A DNA stretch of 18,459 nucleotides, from positions 1-18,459 of the forward strand of contig CAZLMF010000031.1 in assembly GCA_964560565.1 (NCBI GenBank), given 5' to 3'. A program made the position numbers and the translations under genes. Origin of the DNA: CAZLMF01 sp964560565 (GTDB lineage Bacteria > Bacillota > Clostridia > Oscillospirales > Ruminococcaceae). Shown one piece after another: positions 13,712 to 18,459 of the stretch. Numbering within the stretch: the first letter of the stretch is position 1; each line of letters starts with the position of its first letter. The notes under the pieces were generated by a model that worked only from the letters and a program-made list of their open reading frames with translations, was not told the origin of the DNA and did not search any database.

Positions 13712-15481
13712 CTAGCCAAGTCTTTTCTCAAGCTTAGCAAGCTCATCATTAAGCTCAGCAGGCAGTCTGTCGCCAAACTTGCCATAGAATTCATGAATAC
13801 CCTTAGCTTCATCAACCCAAAGATTTATATCAACATTGAGCAGCCCATTAAGAGTGTCGATTGTTATCTCGTCCTCAAGCCCCTCGATATTGATGTCCTC
13901 AGCCTTTGGCTCATAGCCGATAGCTGTTTCAACAGCATCAGACTTGCCCATGGTGCGGTTGATAATCCATTCAAGCACACGCATATTATCGCCAAATCCC
14001 GGCCAAATGAAGTGCCCCTCATCATCGGTGCGGAACCAGTTGACATTGAATATCTGCGGAGCCTTATCGCCAAGGCGCTTGCCCATATCCAGCCAGTGCT
14101 TGAAGTAGTCGCCCATGTGGTAGCCGCAGAAGGGTAGCATAGCCATCGGGTCACGACGAACAACACCTACTGCACCGGTAGCTGCAGCAGTGGTCTCACT
14201 AGCCATTATCGAGCCAACAAATACGCCATGCTGCCAGTCATAGGACTGATATACAAGGGGAGCAGTCTTAGCACGACGACCGCCAAATACGATAGCGGAA
14301 ATCGGCACACCGTTTGGATTATCAAATTCTGATGATAGGCAAGGGCAGTTGCGAGCTGGAGCAGTAAAGCGGCTGTTTGGATGTGCGCCCTTTACGTCCA
14401 TGCTGCTGTTCCAAGGATTGCCCTTCCAGTCAATTGCATTGGTAATAGGGTTCTTATCAAGCCCCTCCCACCAAACTGTATTATCATCAAGCTTATGAAC
14501 AACGTTTGTAAAGATTGTATCGCTCATAGTTGAAGCAAGTGCATTGGGGTTTGACTTCTCATTTGTGCCGGGAGCAACGCCAAAGAAGCCGTTCTCGGGG
14601 TTGATTGCCCAAAGTCTGCCATCAGCACCTATGCGCAGCCATGCAATATCATCGCCCACGCACCATACCTTATAGCCCTTTTTCTGATAAATCTCAGGTG
14701 GAATAAGCATCGCAAGGTTGGTCTTACCGCAAGCAGAAGGGAATGCCGCTGCAAGGTACTTAACATCACCCTGTGGGTTCTCAATCCCAAGAATTAGCAT
14801 ATGTTCAGCCATCCAGCCTTCATTCTTGCCCTGGTATGAAGCAATTCTAAGTGCAAAGCACTTCTTACCAAGCAGAACATTTCCGCCGTATCCTGAATTT
14901 ATCGACCAAATTGCGTTATCCTCAGGGAAGTGGCAAATGTAACGCTTCTTCTCGTCAATATCAGCCTTTGAATGCAAGCCGCGAACGAAGTCGTTGCTAT
15001 CTCCAAGAGCGTCAAAGGCAGACTTACCCATACGAGTCATTATGTCCATGTTTAGAACAACATAAATAGAGTCAGTGACCTCAACTCCAACTTTAGCAAA
15101 AGGTGAGCCGAACGGCCCCATGGAGTAGGGGATAACATACATAGTGCGCCCAGTCATAACGCCTGCAAAAAGCTTGCGCATCTCTGCATACATCTCAACA
15201 GGGTCACGCCAGTTATTAGTAGGGCCTGCATCCTCCTTGTTGCGTGAGCATATAAAGGTGCGGTGTTCAACACGAGCAACGTCATTTTCAGCTGTGCGGT
15301 GGATTAAGCATCCGGGCAGCTTTTCCTCATTAAGTCTCAAAACCTCACCGGTGGAAGTCGCCTCATTTCGCAGTGCTTCTAGCTGCTTATCAGAGCCGTC
15401 TATCCAAACCACTTTATCAGGTGTAGTAAGTGCAACCATCTCGTCAACCCATGAAAGTACATTCTTATTATTTGTAAGCAT
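13712..15481 (-). CDS. pckA: phosphoenolpyruvate carboxykinase (GTP type)
   Basis: This 589-residue enzyme interconverts oxaloacetate and PEP with GTP/GDP (EC 4.1.1.32). It belongs to the GTP-type family, not the shorter ATP-type. The diagnostic P-loop FPSACGKTN (247-255) contains the reactive Cys251. Upstream are the metal/substrate residues in GYGGNVLLGKKCFALRIAS and MAEHML, and CVGDDIAW near 274-281. PVVxx-like guanine-pocket residues lie in the C-terminal half, which includes GVFVGSIMASETTAAA and FGDNMRVLEWI. In fermentative anaerobes it often runs toward oxaloacetate and succinate or propionate; direction here is an inference. The ATG at 15481 has AAGGGAG about 8 nt upstream. It is monocistronic, with a strong promoter at 15551-15579 and the shared terminator downstream. 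Confidence 0.96.
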   Translation of the reverse strand: MLTNNKNVLSWVDEMVALTTPDKVVWIDGSDKQLEALRNEATSTGEVLRLNEEKLPGCLIHRTAENDVARVEHRTFICSRNKEDAGPTNNWRDPVEMYAEMRKLFAGVMTGRTMYVIPYSMGPFGSPFAKVGVEVTDSIYVVLNMDIMTRMGKSAFDALGDSNDFVRGLHSKADIDEKKRYICHFPEDNAIWSINSGYGGNVLLGKKCFALRIASYQGKNEGWMAEHMLILGIENPQGDVKYLAAAFPSACGKTNLAMLIPPEIYQKKGYKVWCVGDDIAWLRIGADGRLWAINPENGFFGVAPGTNEKSNPNALASTMSDTIFTNVVHKLDDNTVWWEGLDKNPITNAIDWKGNPWNSSMDVKGAHPNSRFTAPARNCPCLSSEFDNPNGVPISAIVFGGRRAKTAPLVYQSYDWQHGVFVGSIMASETTAAATGAVGVVRRDPMAMLPFCGYHMGDYFKHWLDMGKRLGDKAPQIFNVNWFRTDDEGHFIWPGFGDNMRVLEWIINRTMGKSDAVETAIGYEPKAEDINIEGLEDEITIDTLNGLLNVDINLWVDEAKGIHEFYGKFGDRLPAELNDELAKLEKRLG

Positions 15482-15520
15482 AGTCTATCTCCCTTCAATT
15501 TATTGATTATTTATTAGCAT

Positions 15521-15540
15521 GGAGGAAAACTACATCCTCC
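15521..15540 (-). promoter_or_regulatory. leader hairpin of pckA mRNA
   Basis: In the minus-strand transcript GGAGGA pairs with TCCTCC around an 8-nt loop, about 4 nt after the predicted start. The GGAGG in it looks like a ribosome site but is followed only by ATG TAG, so no peptide is encoded. It may protect the 5' end or tune translation of pckA. Confidence 0.5.
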
Positions 15541-15550
15541 CACTTATACT

Positions 15551-15579
15551 ATTATACATTGATTTTTTCAATAGGTCAA
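15551..15579 (-). promoter_or_regulatory. sigma-A promoter of pckA
   Basis: On the minus strand TTGACC (15574-15579), exactly 17 nt and a perfect TATAAT (15551-15556) predict a start near 15544, giving a leader of about 63 nt. Confidence 0.85.
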
Positions 15580-15597
15580 TACTATTTTATTAGTATT
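15578..15597. repeat. inverted repeat overlapping the pckA -35 box
   Basis: Perfect 7-bp arms AATACTA and TAGTATT are separated by 6 nt. The left arm shares two bases with the -35 box of the pckA promoter, a position suited to an operator. Confidence 0.5.
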
Positions 15598-15604
15598 TGC
15601 AAAC

Positions 15605-15638
15605 TTTTTGCAAGTTTATTCTTTACAACTTGCAAAAA
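15605..15638. repeat. 12-bp-arm inverted repeat between tsaD and pckA
   Basis: TTTTTGCAAGTT (15605-15616) and AACTTGCAAAAA (15627-15638) are perfect reverse complements around 10 nt. It lies 16 nt past the tsaD stop and about 60-95 nt upstream of the pckA start. It could be a weak, AT-rich terminator for the tsaD operon (only TTT follows it on the minus strand) or a regulator site. A further TTTGCAA lies at 15596-15602. Confidence 0.6.
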
Positions 15639-15654
15639 TCCGCTTTCATTGTTT

Positions 15655-16656
15655 TTATATGGATAACGAAGCGGTGGCATTAAGGGACTCATCAGCTATA
15701 TTTCCTGCAAGAAATTCATAATATCCAGCACAGCCTATCATTGCCGCATTATCACCGCAAAGTGAAAGGGGAGGCAGATACAGCTTGCAATTATCTTTCT
15801 TACAAGCATCCTCAAGGCTTTTTCTAAGGCCTGAATTTGCCGCAACTCCGCCTGACACCGCAATTTTATTATATCCATGCTCTCTAGCGGCAAGCATAAG
15901 CCTCGATGTCAATATATCGCAAACAGTTGCCTGAAATGAGGCGGCAAGGTCGTTATCATTCAGTTTTTCGCCCTTTTGCTCGCTATTATGCACTAAATTT
16001 ATCGCCGCCGTTTTTAGCCCCGAAAAGCTAAAATCGTAAGGATAGCCGTCGATACTCGGTTTAGGCAACTTATACGCATTCGGATTCCCCAACTGCGCCG
16101 CCTTATCGATAAAAACCCCACCGGGGTAGGGCATACCCAGCACACGAGCTACCTTATCAAATGCCTCACCTGCCGCATCGTCCCTTGTGCGCCCAAGCAC
16201 ACGGTATTGAGTATATCCAAGAACCTCGATAATATGACTATGCCCACCCGATGCCACAAGGCATATGTAAGGCGGCTCAAGCTCCTTATGAGCAATATAA
16301 TTTGCGGCAATATGCCCCCTTATATGGTGAACAGGGATAAGCGGCTTTTTCGCTGCCATACTAAGCCCCTTTGCAAAGTTCACCCCCACAAGCAGCGCCC
16401 CAATAAGCCCCGGAGCATAGGTCACCGCTATTGCATCAACCTCCGCAAGCGTTAGGCTTGCGCCCTTTAGCGCTTCGTCCACGACCTGTACAATGCTTTC
16501 GCAGTGTCGGCGGCTTGCAATCTCAGGCACAACGCCACCATATAGCCTATGCTCCTCCACCTGTGAAGCCACAATGGATGACAGCACATTCCTCCCGTCC
16601 TCCACAACCGCGCAAGCGGTTTCATCGCAGGAGCTTTCTATCGCCAGTATTTTCAT
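15655..16656 (-). CDS. tsaD: tRNA N6-threonylcarbamoyladenosine transferase TsaD
   Basis: TsaD (YgjD/Gcp) transfers the threonylcarbamoyl group to A37 of tRNAs reading ANN codons, working with TsaB and TsaE. The 333-residue protein begins MKILAIESSCDETACAVV, the ASKHA nucleotide-binding start. The metal ligands are His111 and His115 in VHHIRGHIAAN and Asp302 in CGDNAAM. ASGGHSHI (135-142) and VSGGVAANSGLR match the family. It is last in the operon polA, ywlE-like, rimI, tsaD, starting 16 nt after the rimI stop. tsaB and tsaE, often adjacent in Firmicutes, are not in the window and must lie elsewhere. Confidence 0.97.
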   Translation of the reverse strand: MKILAIESSCDETACAVVEDGRNVLSSIVASQVEEHRLYGGVVPEIASRRHCESIVQVVDEALKGASLTLAEVDAIAVTYAPGLIGALLVGVNFAKGLSMAAKKPLIPVHHIRGHIAANYIAHKELEPPYICLVASGGHSHIIEVLGYTQYRVLGRTRDDAAGEAFDKVARVLGMPYPGGVFIDKAAQLGNPNAYKLPKPSIDGYPYDFSFSGLKTAAINLVHNSEQKGEKLNDNDLAASFQATVCDILTSRLMLAAREHGYNKIAVSGGVAANSGLRKSLEDACKKDNCKLYLPPLSLCGDNAAMIGCAGYYEFLAGNIADESLNATASLSI

Positions 16657-16672
16657 TTTGCTACCCCTATTT

Positions 16673-17122
16673 CTAAACAGCTAAATTCTTTGTCAACAAA
16701 ACAGCTTCCTCATCAGGTTGCTGATAATATCTCGGTCGCTTTCCAACCTCAGCAAAACCATGCTTTGCATAAAGTCTTTGCGCCGCTTCATTACTGCGCC
16801 TAACATCGAGCAGGATAAACTGCGCACCACGCACCCTGCACGCTCCCACAAGGGCATCTATAAGCCTGTCCGCAATACCATTCCTCCTATGCTCGGGGGA
16901 AACAGCAATTCGGTTTAGGCTGCATTCATCCAGCACAAAATGCGCATTTACAAGTCCCACAACGGTGTCATTTACAAAAGCAACCAGTGTAATGGCATTG
17001 GACTTTACAAGCTCACGCTTGTATGTAGCGGCTAGCCACGGCAGTGAAAAGCACTTTTCCTCAAGGGCAGCAATGCCCTCAATATGTGTTGCATTAGCAT
17101 GGGTAATCTGTGCTACTGTCAT
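16673..17122 (-). CDS. rimI: RimI-like GNAT N-acetyltransferase
   Basis: RimI acetylates the N-terminal alanine of ribosomal protein S18 in enteric bacteria and is usually found next to t6A genes. This 149-residue protein has the GNAT fold, with acetyl-CoA site RRNGIA (79-84) and the RimI hallmark DVRRSNEAAQRLYAKHGFAEVG (106-127) ending in RYYQQPDEEAVLL. Tyr118 matches the catalytic tyrosine. The residue at the position of the catalytic Glu103 of the enteric enzyme (LEVR) is Asp106 here. That is conservative but worth noting. The start ATG overlaps the stop of the upstream phosphatase gene as ATGA, so translation is coupled. Substrate identity is inferred from family and context only. Confidence 0.9.
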   Translation of the reverse strand: MTVAQITHANATHIEGIAALEEKCFSLPWLAATYKRELVKSNAITLVAFVNDTVVGLVNAHFVLDECSLNRIAVSPEHRRNGIADRLIDALVGACRVRGAQFILLDVRRSNEAAQRLYAKHGFAEVGKRPRYYQQPDEEAVLLTKNLAV

Positions 17123-17535
17123 ACTATATACCCCTCATAAAAGCGCACAAGCTCATCCCTGCAACGCCTGTAATCATCGAGGTTGCCTCCAAAGGGGTCA
17201 GAAACGCCCAGCACCACAATTTTCTCCTCAAGCTGTGGGTATGTGCTCACAATCGCCCTTTTATGAGCATTTGTCATAGTGTGAATTTCATCGTAAACAG
17301 AAAAGTCAATTGCACTAGCATTAGTCGAGCTAAATCCCTTTGCATTTATGCCAATCTCATCAAGGGCATCAAGGGCGTGCTGTGAAATAGGACCGCCATT
17401 AAAGGCGCTTAGCCCTGCACTTGAAAACTTGTAGTCATAGATTTTACTCTTGCGCTTGCAAATGCTTTGGACAATTCTCTCCGCCATAGGACTGCGGCAG
17501 GTATTACCCGTGCATACAATCAGTATATTCTTCAT
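17119..17535 (-). CDS. ywlE: low-molecular-weight phosphatase, YwlE (arginine phosphatase)-like
   Basis: The 138-residue protein has the low-molecular-weight phosphatase signature CTGNTCRS (8-15), with nucleophile Cys8 and Arg14, and the general-acid loop SDPFGG with Asp113. Tyrosine phosphatases of this fold usually have Ile in CxGNICRS. The Bacillus protein arginine phosphatase YwlE has Thr there, and that residue selects phosphoarginine. Thr12 occupies that place here, and the tail DPFGGNLDDYRRCRDELVRFYEG also resembles YwlE. I therefore favour an arginine phosphatase that would oppose a McsB kinase, though no mcsB is in the window. Tyrosine-phosphatase activity remains possible. It starts 21 nt after polA, with GGAG about 10 nt before the ATG, and overlaps rimI by 4 nt. 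Confidence 0.85.
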   Translation of the reverse strand: MKNILIVCTGNTCRSPMAERIVQSICKRKSKIYDYKFSSAGLSAFNGGPISQHALDALDEIGINAKGFSSTNASAIDFSVYDEIHTMTNAHKRAIVSTYPQLEEKIVVLGVSDPFGGNLDDYRRCRDELVRFYEGYIV

Positions 17536-17556
17536 AAATTATCCACTCCGTATAAT

Positions 17557-18459
17557 TTAATGCGCATCAAACCAGCTCTTGCCCATCTTAACTTCAGCAA
17601 TTAGCGGCACAGCAAGCTTTGCCGCACTTTGCATTTCCTCCTGCACAATTACTGCAGCCTTTTGCGCATCCTTAACAGACGCCTCAACTATCAGCTCATC
17701 ATGCACCTGTAAAATAAGCCTAGCATCAAGATTTTGCTCACGCAACCTGCGATAGACTCTTACCATTGCAATCTTTATTATATCAGCCGCACTGCCCTGA
17801 ATAGGTGTATTCATTGCAATTCTCTTGCCAAAGGCTTGCAAATTCTTATTCGATGCCGCAAGCTCAGGTACATATCTTCTGCGCCCAAACATAGTTTTCA
17901 CATAGCCCTGAACCTTGCCGTCCTCCACAATGCGCTCCATATATCTATGCACACCACGGTATTTATCAAGATAGCCTTTAATATAACGGTCAGCCTCCGC
18001 AACGCTCACACCAATGTCCTGCGAAAGAGAAAATGCCCCAATACCATACACAATCCCGAAGTTTACCGCTTTTGCGGCACTTCTCATTTCAGGCGAAACC
18101 AAATCAATAGGCAAGCCAAACACCTGCGAAGCGGTAACGGTATGGAAGTCCTCGCCATGCTTGAAAGCAGCTATCATAGCCTCATCATCGGAGATATGCG
18201 CAAGCACTCTAAGCTCAATCTGGGAATAGTCCGCATCCACAAAGGTTCGTCCTTTTTCCGCAATGAAGAACCTGCGCATATTGCGCCCAAGCTCCGTGCG
18301 AATAGGAATGTTTTGCATATTAGGTTCGGTTGAGGATATTCTTCCTGTACGGGTTTCTGTCTGCTTAAATACCGAATGGACACGTCCGTCATCGGAAATT
18401 TGCTTTAACAGCCCCTCAACATAGGTGGAATTTAGCTTTGTCAGCTTGCGATACTCCAA
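17557..18459 (-). CDS. polA: DNA polymerase I, C-terminal part (cut by window edge)
   Basis: The last 300 residues of a family A DNA polymerase are visible; the gene continues beyond the right edge, and the TTG codon at 18457-18459 is an internal leucine, not a start. Motif A is DADYSQIELRVLAH, motif B (O-helix) RSAAKAVNFGIVYG, and motif C QVHDELIVE. TGRISSTEPNMQNIPIR is the conserved primer/template contact region. The polymerase fills gaps in repair and replaces Okazaki primers. The exonuclease domains would lie upstream, outside the window. In many Firmicutes coaE or mutM follow polA; here the ywlE-like gene does, 21 nt later. Confidence 0.97.
   Translation of the reverse strand: MEYRKLTKLNSTYVEGLLKQISDDGRVHSVFKQTETRTGRISSTEPNMQNIPIRTELGRNMRRFFIAEKGRTFVDADYSQIELRVLAHISDDEAMIAAFKHGEDFHTVTASQVFGLPIDLVSPEMRSAAKAVNFGIVYGIGAFSLSQDIGVSVAEADRYIKGYLDKYRGVHRYMERIVEDGKVQGYVKTMFGRRRYVPELAASNKNLQAFGKRIAMNTPIQGSAADIIKIAMVRVYRRLREQNLDARLILQVHDELIVEASVKDAQKAAVIVQEEMQSAAKLAVPLIAEVKMGKSWFDAH

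Noticed and set aside
13793..15506. Several plus-strand open frames opposite pckA
   Set aside because: They are reverse-strand shadows of a well-conserved enzyme gene.
15501..15519. Tiny upstream peptide frame in the pckA leader (ATG CTA ATA ... TAA)
   Set aside because: Only six codons, following a hairpin; the TCCTCC in front of it is the complement of a ribosome site, so translation is unlikely.
1..18459. CRISPR arrays, insertion sequences, phage or defence genes
   Set aside because: No regularly spaced repeats, transposase-like proteins, integrases or known defence motifs are visible on either strand.

Overview
The window looks like a core-genome segment of a low-GC, Gram-positive anaerobe of the class Clostridia. 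Order Oscillospirales is my best guess from gene content and is an inference. Supporting signs are an HPr with both His15 and Ser46, a PduL-type phosphotransacylase, a greA-lysS pair, an ftsEX/M23/S41 protease cluster under a CdaR/PucR-type regulator, strong GGAGG ribosome sites, and sigma-A promoters of the TTGACA-17-TATAAT kind. I see no prophage, insertion sequence, CRISPR array or rRNA.

Layout, left to right. Positions 1-61 hold a truncated tRNA-Arg(ACG) on the minus strand with a strong promoter. Next is a monocistronic pduL (minus) with promoter and terminator. Divergent from it is a plus-strand run: an uncommon duplicated P-loop protein whose two P-loops are both degenerate, an orphan trpB, rimM and trmD, all tightly packed. 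A monocistronic HPr gene with its own promoter and terminator follows. After an AT-rich gap with two candidate promoters and a 21-bp near-palindrome comes a likely operon: CdaR-like regulator, ftsE, ftsX, an M23 peptidase with a long coiled coil, and an S41 carboxy-terminal protease. A structured leader precedes greA and lysS, followed by an unrecognised single-pass membrane protein.

A strong hairpin at about 13662-13690 separates this plus-strand half from a minus-strand half: polA (cut by the right edge), a YwlE-like low-molecular-weight phosphatase, rimI and tsaD in one tight operon. Further downstream lies a GTP-type PEP carboxykinase gene with its own perfect-spacing promoter and several inverted repeats upstream.

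Functionally, most genes are housekeeping: translation and tRNA/rRNA maturation (rimM, trmD, lysS, tsaD, rimI), transcription elongation (greA), replication/repair (polA), sugar transport control (HPr), central metabolism (pckA, pduL, trpB) and cell-wall division control (ftsEX and partners). I found no convincing undescribed multi-gene system. The most notable items are the protein at 902-2017 with both Walker A motifs lost, the arginine-phosphatase-like signature in the phosphatase at 17119-17535, and several palindromic elements placed at promoters.
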